From the NCBI RefSeq assembly GCF_006636215.1, contig NZ_VIFM01000004.1, positions 62,001-126,000 of the forward strand: DNA of 64,000 nucleotides, in the 5' to 3' direction. The notes under the pieces are model-generated. The model was given only the letters and a program-made list of their open reading frames with translations, was not told the DNA's origin and ran no database searches. This DNA is from Myxococcus llanfairpwllgwyngyllgogerychwyrndrobwllllantysiliogogogochensis (GTDB lineage: Bacteria; Myxococcota; Myxococcia; Myxococcales; Myxococcaceae). The translations under genes and the position numbers were made by a program. Shown here in pieces: positions 39,590 through 47,566 of this stretch (the first letter of the stretch is position 1; each line of letters opens with the position of its first letter).

Positions 39590-40279
39590 TCAGCCGTTGA
39601 GGAGCTGGACGGGCGGGTTTCGCTTGGGAGAAGCGATGTATCGCGCGAGGTTGGGACGCTGTCGCATCCGCTCGAAAAACGAGCGCAGGCGCGGGTAGCT
39701 GTTCTCCAGCACCTCCATGAGCCCGTTGTCGACGAGCAGCTCCAGGAAGCCGAAGACGCTGGTGTCCGCCACGCTCACCGCGGTGCCGACGAAGAAGCCC
39801 TCGCCGCTGCCGTTGTTCCCAATCACCCGCTCGAAGTGGCCGAGCCACTGGGGCAGCTCCTCGCCCAGGATGATGGGGAGCTGCTCGGACAGGTCGTCCG
39901 GGCTGAGCGACGTCAGGCTGCGCGCGCGTGCGGTCACTTCCTCGACGCCTTCGATGATCATGTCGCAGGCGGCGCTCTCACGCGGGTTCGCGCCATAGAG
40001 GCCCCGGGTGCGCGCGACGTGACGCAGGATGGCCAGGCTCTGCACGACGCGGAAGCCGTCCGGCTCCTCCCACAAGGGCACCTTGTCGAAGGCCAGCTTT
40101 CCGGCGCGCTTCAGCTCCTCGAAGGGAGGCGTCTTCTCCTTCGCCTTCACGTCGAACTTGCCCAGGTCGATGTCCTCGTACTCCGTGCCGGACTCGGCGA
40201 GCACCAGGCGGATCTTCTCCGCGACACCTCGACCCGTGAAATACGAAAGACGCGGCAATGATGATGATTGATCGCTCAT
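39590..40279 (-). CDS. glutathione S-transferase family protein
   Basis: A 229-residue GST of the alpha/sigma-like layout. The N-terminal thioredoxin fold starts PRLSYFTGRGVAEKIRLVLAE, read here as SYFTGRG with a catalytic-type Tyr, and has the cis-Pro/QS glutathione-binding signature near FRVVQSLAILRHVAR. The C-terminal helical domain contains GTAVSVADTSVFGFLE. It conjugates or isomerises electrophilic substrates, or protects against them. ATG at 40279; divergent from the LanB-like gene, with only 71 bp between starts. It could tailor or detoxify a pathway intermediate, but GSTs are common. Confidence 0.9.
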   Translation of the reverse strand: MSDQSSSLPRLSYFTGRGVAEKIRLVLAESGTEYEDIDLGKFDVKAKEKTPPFEELKRAGKLAFDKVPLWEEPDGFRVVQSLAILRHVARTRGLYGANPRESAACDMIIEGVEEVTARARSLTSLSPDDLSEQLPIILGEELPQWLGHFERVIGNNGSGEGFFVGTAVSVADTSVFGFLELLVDNGLMEVLENSYPRLRSFFERMRQRPNLARYIASPKRNPPVQLLNG

Positions 40280-40350
40280 ACAGGGAACGCCGTTGAGAGG
40301 GACGGGCTGTATACTAGAGTAGGCGGACAATCCGGAAGGGGCAGACTTCC

Positions 40351-42687
40351 TTGACCGCTGTACCCGAGCCTCTGGAATCCTCGATGTCCGCTTCACCCTT
40401 GCTTGTCCCGCTTGCTCCTGGAATGGCGCTGTGGCCCTGGGCCGCGCTGCGCGGCGCCGGTTTTCCCGCAGAGGATGTGCTCCGGCTCGCGGCACCGAGC
40501 GCCGCCGCCGCCGCGGAGGCCTGGCTCGCGACGGGGGCTGAAACACCCGGGGAGGCACTGCGTGCCACGTTCGACGCGGATTTGCTGAATATCAGCGCCG
40601 CGCTGCGCTCCCTGGCAGGTGAGACGCGACTGCGCGAGGCCCTGCTCTGGCAGAACCGTCACGCGTACAAGACGGGCGTCGAGCCGCTCGCGGCGCTGCC
40701 CGCCACGGCGCGCAACAGCAAGGCCCGGCAACGCGAGCGGCTGGTCGCTTCCTACGTTCAGCGTTACAGCACCAAGAATGACACCATCGGGTTCTTCGGT
40801 CCGGTGGGTTGGGCGCGGCTGACGCAGTCGAGTGACGCCTTGCGTTTGTCGCCGGGGCAGCAACTCGTCTCCCGGCGCGCCGTCTACTTCGAGGCGTGGT
40901 GCATGGACACGCTCGGCGCCGCGCTGGTCCAGGACGCCACCCTGCGACGTTGGGCGCCGCCTCGGCTGTTGCCGTATTTCCGCCTGGAGGGCCAGGTGCT
41001 GCATGGCCCCATGCCCACGCCCGTGGAGCTGTTGCCGTCGCAGGCGCTGTTGCTCGCGCGGTGTGATGGCACGGTCAGCGCAGTGGCCATCGCGGAGGCG
41101 CTCACGCGCGGCGCCGAGCCCTCCTTCGCGAACGTGGACGAGGTCTACGACGCGCTGGACCAGGCGAGCGGGATGGGAGTGCTGGCCTGGGGTTGGGACG
41201 TGCCGCTGCTGGTGCGCCCGGAGATGGTGCTGCGCGGCGCGCTGATGGCGATTCCCGATGAGGATGCTCGGGCGCGCGCGCTGGCCCCGCTGGACCGACT
41301 GGAGCACGCGCGTGCCGCCGTCGAGGCCGCGGCCGGCTCACCCGAGGCGCTGGACGGAGCGCTCGCGGAGCTGGAGGGCGTGTTCAAGGAAGTGACGGGC
41401 GCGCTCCCGACGCGCGCCGCGGGCAAGACGTACGCCTCGCGCACGCTCATCTACGAGGACTGCGTGAGGGACGGCTCGCTGGAGCTGGGGGCTCCGCTGC
41501 TCGCGCGACTCGGACCCGTGTTGGAGCTGCTGCTGACGGGGGCTCGCTGGCTGGTGGGCGAGGTGACCCGTCGCACGGGCGTGGGCCTGGAGGCGCTGTT
41601 CGACAAGCTGTCCCAGGGAGGAGCGACGGTGGAGCTCTCCACGCTCCAGCTCGCCTTCGTCGAGGGCATTCAAGACCCGGCGTCCGCGACGGAGCTGATG
41701 CCCATCCACGAGATTGTCACCGAGCACCGTCGTCGCTGGCGTGAGCTCTTCGCCCTCGAACCGGGTGTCCGTCGTCAGACGCGCACCGTCGAGGCACTGC
41801 GTCCCCTGGTGCGAGAGAGCTTCGTCACGAGCGGAGCGGGGTGGAAGCGCCGCTGGCATGCGTCGCCGGACGTGATGATCGACGCGGCGAGCGACGAGGC
41901 GGTCCGCGCCGGGGACTACCAACTGGTCCTGGGTGAGCTGCACCTGTGCAACAGCATCTCCTCGCTCTTCGTGGAGCAGCACCCCGCGCCCGCGGAGCTC
42001 TTCGCGCTCGCGGAGCGGTGTGCCACCGAGGCGGATATCATCCCGGTGTTTCCCAAGTCCGAGTGGAGCCAGCGGACGCTGCCGTGCCTGTTCCCCAGAG
42101 GCAGCCTCCACTACCTCTCCGGGCAGGAGCCGTCGCCGAACCCTGGTGCTCGCGCCTTGCGCGTGGGTGACCTGGTGGTGGAGCGCCGCGACGGCGCGCT
42201 CGAGGTTGTCGACCGGGTGAGCGGGCGCCGCTTCGGGTTGATGGACTTCCTGGCCGTCTATCTGGAGCACCGCTGCGCGAGCGCCTTCGACCTGGCGCTG
42301 GGCGAGGACTACTCGCCGCGACTGACGGTGGACGGTGTCATCGTCGCCCGCGAGCGATGGAGCGTGCCGGCGGCGAGCCTGGGCTTCGCCAGTGTCACGG
42401 AGGCACTGGAGCAGTGGCTCGAGGCCCGGCGCTGGCAGCGCGGACTCGGCATCCCTCGCTTCGCGTTCTTCAAGGTGGAGACGGAGCGCAAGCCCTGCTT
42501 CGTGGACTTCGACAGCCCGCTCCTGGTGGAGATGATGGCCAAGCTGGTGCGACGCGCGCTGGAGGAAGCTCCGTCCTCGCGGGTCAGCTTCTCGGAGATG
42601 GTGCCGGACCCGGACCACCTCTGGCTCACGGATGCGGCCCAGCACCGATATACGAGCGAGCTTCGCGTGGTCTGCGAGCTGTCTTGA
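40351..42687 (+). CDS. LanB-like (lantibiotic dehydratase N-domain) protein without elimination domain; PEARL candidate
   Basis: A 778-residue homologue of the glutamylation part of class I lanthipeptide dehydratases. Seen: the family hallmark near residues 136-151 (RYSTKNDTIGFFGP, where true LanBs have a Thr-Pro-Phe-Gly-Leu-Phe motif), and the C-terminal FFKVETERKPCFVDFDSPLL. It ends where a SpaB_C elimination domain would begin; full LanBs are about 1000 residues. Small LanBs of this build include peptide aminoacyl-tRNA ligases, which add amino acids to peptide C-termini using charged tRNA. TTG start at 40351 after AAGGGG (9-base gap); ATG at 40384 is an alternative. A -10-like TATACT is at 40310. 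Followed 55 bp later by an ATP-grasp gene. No precursor peptide is visible nearby; activity is inferred. Confidence 0.82.
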   Translation: MTAVPEPLESSMSASPLLVPLAPGMALWPWAALRGAGFPAEDVLRLAAPSAAAAAEAWLATGAETPGEALRATFDADLLNISAALRSLAGETRLREALLWQNRHAYKTGVEPLAALPATARNSKARQRERLVASYVQRYSTKNDTIGFFGPVGWARLTQSSDALRLSPGQQLVSRRAVYFEAWCMDTLGAALVQDATLRRWAPPRLLPYFRLEGQVLHGPMPTPVELLPSQALLLARCDGTVSAVAIAEALTRGAEPSFANVDEVYDALDQASGMGVLAWGWDVPLLVRPEMVLRGALMAIPDEDARARALAPLDRLEHARAAVEAAAGSPEALDGALAELEGVFKEVTGALPTRAAGKTYASRTLIYEDCVRDGSLELGAPLLARLGPVLELLLTGARWLVGEVTRRTGVGLEALFDKLSQGGATVELSTLQLAFVEGIQDPASATELMPIHEIVTEHRRRWRELFALEPGVRRQTRTVEALRPLVRESFVTSGAGWKRRWHASPDVMIDAASDEAVRAGDYQLVLGELHLCNSISSLFVEQHPAPAELFALAERCATEADIIPVFPKSEWSQRTLPCLFPRGSLHYLSGQEPSPNPGARALRVGDLVVERRDGALEVVDRVSGRRFGLMDFLAVYLEHRCASAFDLALGEDYSPRLTVDGVIVARERWSVPAASLGFASVTEALEQWLEARRWQRGLGIPRFAFFKVETERKPCFVDFDSPLLVEMMAKLVRRALEEAPSSRVSFSEMVPDPDHLWLTDAAQHRYTSELRVVCELS

Positions 42688-42727
42688 GCGACTCCCACGC
42701 AGTCGACGTGGTTCACCTCTACTCATG

Positions 42728-42733
42728 AAGGAG
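42728..42733 (+). promoter_or_regulatory. Shine-Dalgarno deciding the ATP-grasp start
   Basis: AAGGAG lies 9 bases before the ATG at 42743 but inside the reading frame begun by the ATG at 42725, so the downstream ATG is the likely start. Confidence 0.6.
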
Positions 42734-42742
42734 CAGTACGGC

Positions 42743-44182
42743 ATGCGCGCGCCCGAGCCGATTCCCGGCGGAAAGTTGCCTCCCGACATCAAGGCGTTGC
42801 ACGGGGGGCTGTCCTCCGCGGCCGCGGAGTTCCTCGACTTCGCCGAGCGCGTCCCGGAGGCCTTCGCGCGGCACAGTTTCGCGCCGAGCGAGGCGTCACC
42901 GCTCTTTCCCTACCAACTGCACGCCTGGCCCCTGTTCATCGACGCCACGGCGGTGGTGGCGATGCGGGAGATGGCCACGAAGCTGTGCCGACTCATCAAA
43001 TGCGCGCCACGGCGACTGCTCGGGGACGCTGGCAGCGCCGCGGCCTGGTACGGGCTCTCCCAGGAGCGCGCCAGCGAGGCGCTGGACTGCCTCGCGCGCA
43101 CGGACGACGCGCGTGGCGCCATCAGCCGGGGTGACTTCATCCACGATGGCACGGCCCTGAAGTGCCTGGAGTTCAACCTGACGGCGGGGGTCGGCGGCTG
43201 GGAGACGGCCTTCCTCGTCCAGCAGGTCATGTCGCAGCCCGCGATGCACCGCTTCGCCACCGAGCAGGGGCTGCGCATCCGTCAGCCCCATACCCTGCGC
43301 GTCTTCTTCGCCAACATCGTGGACTGCGTGCGCCGCGACACCGAGTGGGAGGGCGAGTGCAACATCGCCATCCTCTTCCCCCCGAGCGGACTTCCGGGGC
43401 CGGCGCTCGCGGAGCAGGCGTGCCGACTCTTCACCAGCCAGCTCATGGAGATCCTCCGTCCGGAGGGCGCGCGGGGCGAGGTCTTCATGACCACCTACGG
43501 CGCGGTGAAGAGCGCCGAGGGGCACCGCCTCACCACCCAGGGCAAGCGGCTGCACGCGGTGGTCGAGTACGAGGCCCGGGATCGTCTCCTGATGGCGGGC
43601 CCGGAGTTCATCGAAAACGCGCGGGCCGCCACTTCCGCTCGCTCAATCAGCCTCTTCAACGGTCCCGCTCAGGACGTGCTCGACGACAAGCGCAACCTCG
43701 CGCTCCTGTCGGAGCGTGTGACGTCCTCCGCGCTGTCCGCCGAGGAGCAGGCGCTGGTGCGCACCCACGTGCCCTGGTCTCGCCGTGTCGAGCGGGCCCA
43801 CGTCGAGCGCGGGGGCGAGCGCGTCTTCCTTCCGGAGCTGCTGTCCTCCCGGCGCGAGGAGCTGGTGCTCAAGGCGGGGCGGGACTTTGGCGGCGCCTCG
43901 GTGTTGCTCGGGGAGTCGACGCCCGCGCCGGCGTGGGACGAAGCCGCGCGCAAGGCGCTCGATGAGGGCGGCTGGGTGGTGCAGGAGCGGGTGCGGTCCG
44001 CGCCCTTCCACTACTTGGGACCAGACGGTGGGGTGCTGCCTCACAGCGTCATCTGGGGCCTCTTCGTCCTCGGTGAAACCTACGGCGGCCACTCGCTGCG
44101 CCTGTGCCCCATCGGAAAGGGCACAGGCGTCGTCAATGTCTCGCAGGGCGCGATGTTCGCCGCCCTCATCGACTTGGAGTGA
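42743..44182 (+). CDS. circularly permuted ATP-grasp ligase (copy 1)
   Basis: A 479-residue protein of the circularly permuted ATP-grasp/glutathionylspermidine-synthase-like type, which forms amide bonds via acyl phosphates. Seen: an N-terminal region with DDARGAISRGDFIHDG and CLEFNLTAGVGGWE, then the nucleotide-binding segment ELVLKAGRDFGGASVLLG, EGGWVVQERV, and the terminal metal-site-like GKGTGVVNVSQGAM. It is strongly similar along its length to the gene at 58106-59551. It follows the LanB-like gene by 55 bp on the same strand, so they form a two-gene operon. Substrates are unknown; a role in attaching or activating an amino acid on a peptide or lipopeptide is inferred. Confidence 0.85.
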   Translation: MRAPEPIPGGKLPPDIKALHGGLSSAAAEFLDFAERVPEAFARHSFAPSEASPLFPYQLHAWPLFIDATAVVAMREMATKLCRLIKCAPRRLLGDAGSAAAWYGLSQERASEALDCLARTDDARGAISRGDFIHDGTALKCLEFNLTAGVGGWETAFLVQQVMSQPAMHRFATEQGLRIRQPHTLRVFFANIVDCVRRDTEWEGECNIAILFPPSGLPGPALAEQACRLFTSQLMEILRPEGARGEVFMTTYGAVKSAEGHRLTTQGKRLHAVVEYEARDRLLMAGPEFIENARAATSARSISLFNGPAQDVLDDKRNLALLSERVTSSALSAEEQALVRTHVPWSRRVERAHVERGGERVFLPELLSSRREELVLKAGRDFGGASVLLGESTPAPAWDEAARKALDEGGWVVQERVRSAPFHYLGPDGGVLPHSVIWGLFVLGETYGGHSLRLCPIGKGTGVVNVSQGAMFAALIDLE

Positions 44183-44197
44183 GCCGCCGGCTCCGCG

Positions 44198-45067
44198 TCA
44201 CTGCTCGCGGTACTCGCGACCGAGCGTCTGCTGCTTGCGCATCTTCTTCATCGCGCTCACCGCGATGGAGGGGATGAGCTTGGGGCCGATGCGCGCCAGC
44301 ATGGACCAGGTCCACCACCAGTAGTTGGTGGCGATGGCGTCCTCCACCGTGTACACGCGGTGCCACCAGCCATAGGGCAGGTAGAGGATCTCCCCGGCCT
44401 CCAGGACGAAGTCATAGTCGGGGACCTTGCCCGCGGGCAGCTCGTCCGGCTTGCCCCCGTGTGGCGTCAGGTCATGCGCGCTCATCACCGACCAGGGGTG
44501 GCTGAGCTTCGCCGGCCGCAGCTCCGCGTCCCGTGACGGCGCGTACAGCTGCCACTGCTTGCGGCCCACCATGACGGCGTGCAGGTTGTGCGCGCGGTCG
44601 AAGTGGAGCTGGGTGAAGGTGCCCTTCGGCCCCATGAAGAAGAGCTGCTCGGTGAGGCGCCGCTGCACGGCGTACTCGTCGAAGCGCACGTCGCGGTGCA
44701 GGGCGGGGAGGGTGCGGAACAAGTCGTTGCCGATGAGGTAGCCCGGCGTCTCCTCGCCGTCCTTCACCTTCAGCGAGGCGACGTAGTCGCGCATCGTCAT
44801 CTTCCGCACGCGGCCCACGCGCTCCACATCGCCCGCGGGGCGTGCGTTGTAGCGCAGCCACTCCACCGGGACGCTCACGTCGCCGTACTGCTGGATGAAC
44901 CAGTCGAAGGTCCACCGCTCGGCGGCGGGCCAGCCCTTCATGGCATCCGTGAAGATGATGGGCTTGTTGTTGGCTTCGAGGCCTTCGTAGAAAGCCCGAC
45001 GGTTGTCGAGCGGCATGCGCTCGGGGACCTGGGGCCCGACATCCTTCTGCACGGTGGCGGTGCTCAT
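44198..45067 (-). CDS. JmjC/cupin_8-type Fe(II)/2-oxoglutarate oxygenase
   Basis: A 289-residue FIH/JmjC-like dioxygenase. Seen: metal ligands His155-x-Asp157 in LHFDRAHNLHAV and His236 in YGWWHRVYT, with the usual K/W-rich strand GRKQWQLYAP between. Enzymes of this fold hydroxylate side chains of amino acids or peptides (often beta-hydroxylation of Asn or Asp), needing Fe(II) and 2-oxoglutarate. Good ribosome site AGGAGAGCTGTC before ATG 45067. Last gene of the PKS1-PKS2 operon, 22 bp after the small barrel protein. Predicted tailoring hydroxylase; the Asn-type module of the NRPS makes a peptide substrate conceivable. Confidence 0.88.
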   Translation of the reverse strand: MSTATVQKDVGPQVPERMPLDNRRAFYEGLEANNKPIIFTDAMKGWPAAERWTFDWFIQQYGDVSVPVEWLRYNARPAGDVERVGRVRKMTMRDYVASLKVKDGEETPGYLIGNDLFRTLPALHRDVRFDEYAVQRRLTEQLFFMGPKGTFTQLHFDRAHNLHAVMVGRKQWQLYAPSRDAELRPAKLSHPWSVMSAHDLTPHGGKPDELPAGKVPDYDFVLEAGEILYLPYGWWHRVYTVEDAIATNYWWWTWSMLARIGPKLIPSIAVSAMKKMRKQQTLGREYREQ

Positions 45068-45089
45068 GACAGCTCTCCTGGGTGGCGCG

Positions 45090-45422
45090 TCACGCCGCGT
45101 TTTCTTCGGCCTGGGCCTTGGGGCCCTCGCGCGTCAGTCGCTCGAAGTTGTTGTCGATGCCGTGGCGCACGTCCGCCAGCATGTGGATCTCGAACTCCTG
45201 GAACGCGAACGACGGCCACGCGCGCAGCAGCGTCAGCAGCGTCTCGTGCGAGTCGGCGTTGATGATACAGAGGCCCATCTTCGGGAGGACGTAGTAGGCA
45301 CAGTCCATGGTGCCGTCCTGGAGGCGGGCGCCCACCCACTCGCGGACGGAGCGGTTGAGGGCGATGGGGTCCGGGGGCACGGGGCCCGAGGTGCGGTCCT
45401 TGACGTAGATGAGGTACTTCAT
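45090..45422 (-). CDS. small muconolactone-isomerase/YCII-like dimeric barrel protein
   Basis: A 110-residue protein (start MKYLIYVKDRTSG) with the length and beta-alpha-beta pattern of dimeric ferredoxin-like barrels of the muconolactone isomerase/YCII group: IYV strand, GTMDCAYYVLPKMGLCIIN, AWPSFAFQEFEIHML. ATG 45422 follows AAAGGAG; the frame open to 45683 upstream is only shadow coding of the thioesterase gene. It lies 23 bp after the thioesterase and 22 bp before the JmjC gene. Members include isomerases, cyclases and monooxygenases acting on aromatic or polyketide compounds, so a role on the PKS1/PKS2 product is plausible. No catalytic residues can be assigned. Confidence 0.85.
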   Translation of the reverse strand: MKYLIYVKDRTSGPVPPDPIALNRSVREWVGARLQDGTMDCAYYVLPKMGLCIINADSHETLLTLLRAWPSFAFQEFEIHMLADVRHGIDNNFERLTREGPKAQAEENAA

Positions 45423-45445
45423 CGGGGCAGCTCCTTTGGGGAGGG

Positions 45446-46234
45446 TCAGCGGGAAGGCGCGGGCCGCGACTTCGCGAGGCTCCGGCGCATGTTCTGCAGC
45501 AGGCCGCGAGGCGTCTGCCGCAGGAAGAAGTGGTCGCCCAGGAATGTCTGGGTGAAGAACGTTCCAGAGGTGAGCTGGCGCCAGGCCTCGGTCGCGTCCT
45601 CGGGGACGTAGTCGTCGAAGCCTCGGAAGGCGGACAGCGGACAGGCCAGGGCGGGGCCCGGCTTCCACGTGTAGCCCTCGCACACGGCGGTGTCCGCCAG
45701 CAGGGTGGTGCGAATCAGCTTCAGCAGCTCTTCCGCCATGTCGCCCGAGACGGAGATGGCCTCGCCCATGCGCCGGGCCTCGGCCGCGTCGATGTCGTGC
45801 GTGATCGCCGTGGGCGGGTGGGCCTTCAGCGTCTGGGGCGCGCGGTAGCTGGCGACGAAGAGGTGCAACGGCGTGGGGAGCCCTCGCTCGCGCAGCGCCC
45901 GCGTCAGCTCGTACGCGAGCAGCGCGCCCATGCTGTGACCGAACAGGGCGAAGGGCTTGTCCCCGTGGCGCGCCACCACGTCCACCAGGAAGTCGACGAC
46001 CCGCGGCAGCTCACGCAGGGGCGGCTCACGCAGCCGATTCTCCCGGCCGGGGAGCTGCACCGGGCACACCTCGATGTCCTGTCCCAGCTCCGCCTGCCAG
46101 GTGCGGAACAGCGACGCGCTGCCGCCTGCGTGGGGCAGGCAGAACACCCTCACCCAGGCGCTCGGCTGCGGGACGTGGAAGGCCAGCCACTCCGCCGCGG
46201 CCAGGGCGGGGGAGGGCGACACCGGGGATGTCAT
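45446..46234 (-). CDS. type II thioesterase
   Basis: A 262-residue alpha/beta hydrolase of the external (type II) thioesterase family, which clears mis-primed or stalled carrier-protein thioesters from PKS/NRPS lines. Seen: the entry motif FCLPHAGGSASLFRTW, nucleophile Ser101 in FGHSMG, an Asp in SAFRGFDDYV, and His in LGDHFFLR. Starts in a 4-bp overlap with the glycosyltransferase stop (ATGA), so co-translated. It can serve both assembly lines in the window. Confidence 0.95.
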   Translation of the reverse strand: MTSPVSPSPALAAAEWLAFHVPQPSAWVRVFCLPHAGGSASLFRTWQAELGQDIEVCPVQLPGRENRLREPPLRELPRVVDFLVDVVARHGDKPFALFGHSMGALLAYELTRALRERGLPTPLHLFVASYRAPQTLKAHPPTAITHDIDAAEARRMGEAISVSGDMAEELLKLIRTTLLADTAVCEGYTWKPGPALACPLSAFRGFDDYVPEDATEAWRQLTSGTFFTQTFLGDHFFLRQTPRGLLQNMRRSLAKSRPAPSR

Positions 46235-47535
46235 GAGAGCACCTCGCGCCGGGCGACAGGGGCCTCGGCCTGCCGGGCGGGCATGTCGATCAGCTTCTGG
46301 TACACGACGCGGTTGGCGGCCACCATGCGCGGCAGGCCGAAGAGCTCCACCACGCGCTGCTGTCCGGCGAGGCCCATGCTCCGAGCGCGCTGGCGGTCCT
46401 CCAGCAAGTGGAGCTGCGCGTTGGCGAGTGCCTCGATATCCACCTCGCGCGGGCCTCCTGGTGCGCCGGGCAGCACCGGGACGAGCATGCCCGTCTTCTC
46501 GTGCTCGACGATCTCCGCCGGGCCTCCAGACCTCGTCGCCACGAGCGGGAGCCCGGAGGCCATGGCCTCGATGGCCGTGTAGCCGAAGGGTTCGTACAGC
46601 GAGGGCACCAGCGCCAGGTCCGAGATTCGGTGCAGCAGTCCGAGCTGGCGACGCGGCAACTTGCCCAGCAGCTTGATGCGGTGGCGCAGGTGCGCGTAGC
46701 GCTGGGTCAGCCCTTGCACCATCTGCGTGGACTCGCGCGAGTCGGTGCCGCCCGCCAGGAGGAAGCGCACCTCTGGACGTTTGGCGAGCACGCGCTCGGC
46801 GGCGGCGAAGATGGCGGTGATGCCCTTCTGCGGATGGAGCCGGCCCGTGTAGAGGACGACCGGGTCATCGGGCGTGGCCACCGTGGCGCGCAGCCGCGCG
46901 TACTGCTCGGGAGTGTGCGAGGGCTCCAGGAAGGGCCCCGCCTCCATGCCGCAGTGGATGGTGTGCAGCAGCGACGCCGACAGCCCGTAGGTCTCCCGGA
47001 TGAGCTCGCTCATGGACTCACTCACCGAGATGACCGGCGTCGTGCCGTCGTAGAAGCTGCGCTCCTCCTCGAGGATCTCCGGGTCGGGTGTCTGGCCCCA
47101 CCAGCGCTCGGCGGGCTCGGAGATGTAGTGGCTGGTGCCCAGCACGGGCACGCCGGCCTCGCGGCCGAGCACCCGCGCGGCGCGGTGTGTGTGCCACTGG
47201 TGGAAGTGGATGAGGTCCGGCTGCTCCTCGCGGATGCGCTCGCGGCCGTGGTGGACCAGGTCCTCGTTGAAGAGGCGGATGCCACGCACCAGCGAGAGCT
47301 GCGCCGCTTGCGAGAGGCTGCCTCGGCTCGGCGGCACCAGGTGAACGGTGAGGTTGGGCTCGCGAAGCACGGCCGGCTCGCCCGGGGTGTACGCCACGAC
47401 GGTGACCTTGCACCCGCCACGGGCCAGCCCGCGGGCCAGTTCGTAGACGTAGGTGCCCACGCCTCCGGCCACGTTCGGGGTGTACTCCATGGCCAGGATG
47501 AGGGCCTTCAGGGGTGCGGAGTTGGGAGATGCCAT
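46231..47535 (-). CDS. GT4 family glycosyltransferase
   Basis: A 434-residue GT-B retaining glycosyltransferase of the GT4/glycogen-synthase-like type. Seen: the N-terminal glycine loop NVAGGVGTYVYELARGLA, then YTGRLHPQKGI and the E-x7-E donor motif EPFGYTAIEAMASGLP. GT4 enzymes are more typical of polysaccharides and glycolipids than of PKS tailoring (usually GT1), so its place between PKS2 and the thioesterase is notable. It is 31 bp from PKS2 and overlaps the thioesterase start. Transfer of a sugar to the polyketide or lipopeptide is inferred. Confidence 0.92.
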   Translation of the reverse strand: MASPNSAPLKALILAMEYTPNVAGGVGTYVYELARGLARGGCKVTVVAYTPGEPAVLREPNLTVHLVPPSRGSLSQAAQLSLVRGIRLFNEDLVHHGRERIREEQPDLIHFHQWHTHRAARVLGREAGVPVLGTSHYISEPAERWWGQTPDPEILEEERSFYDGTTPVISVSESMSELIRETYGLSASLLHTIHCGMEAGPFLEPSHTPEQYARLRATVATPDDPVVLYTGRLHPQKGITAIFAAAERVLAKRPEVRFLLAGGTDSRESTQMVQGLTQRYAHLRHRIKLLGKLPRRQLGLLHRISDLALVPSLYEPFGYTAIEAMASGLPLVATRSGGPAEIVEHEKTGMLVPVLPGAPGGPREVDIEALANAQLHLLEDRQRARSMGLAGQQRVVELFGLPRMVAANRVVYQKLIDMPARQAEAPVARREVLS

Positions 47536-47566
47536 CGGCTGTTTCTCGAAAGGGGTGGGAGCGCGG

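Noticed and set aside
40280-44197. RiPP precursor peptide for the LanB-like enzyme
   Set aside because: I looked between and beside the LanB-like and ATP-grasp genes; gaps are 71, 55 and 15 bp, and no small gene with a leader/core pattern is visible. It could be encoded elsewhere.
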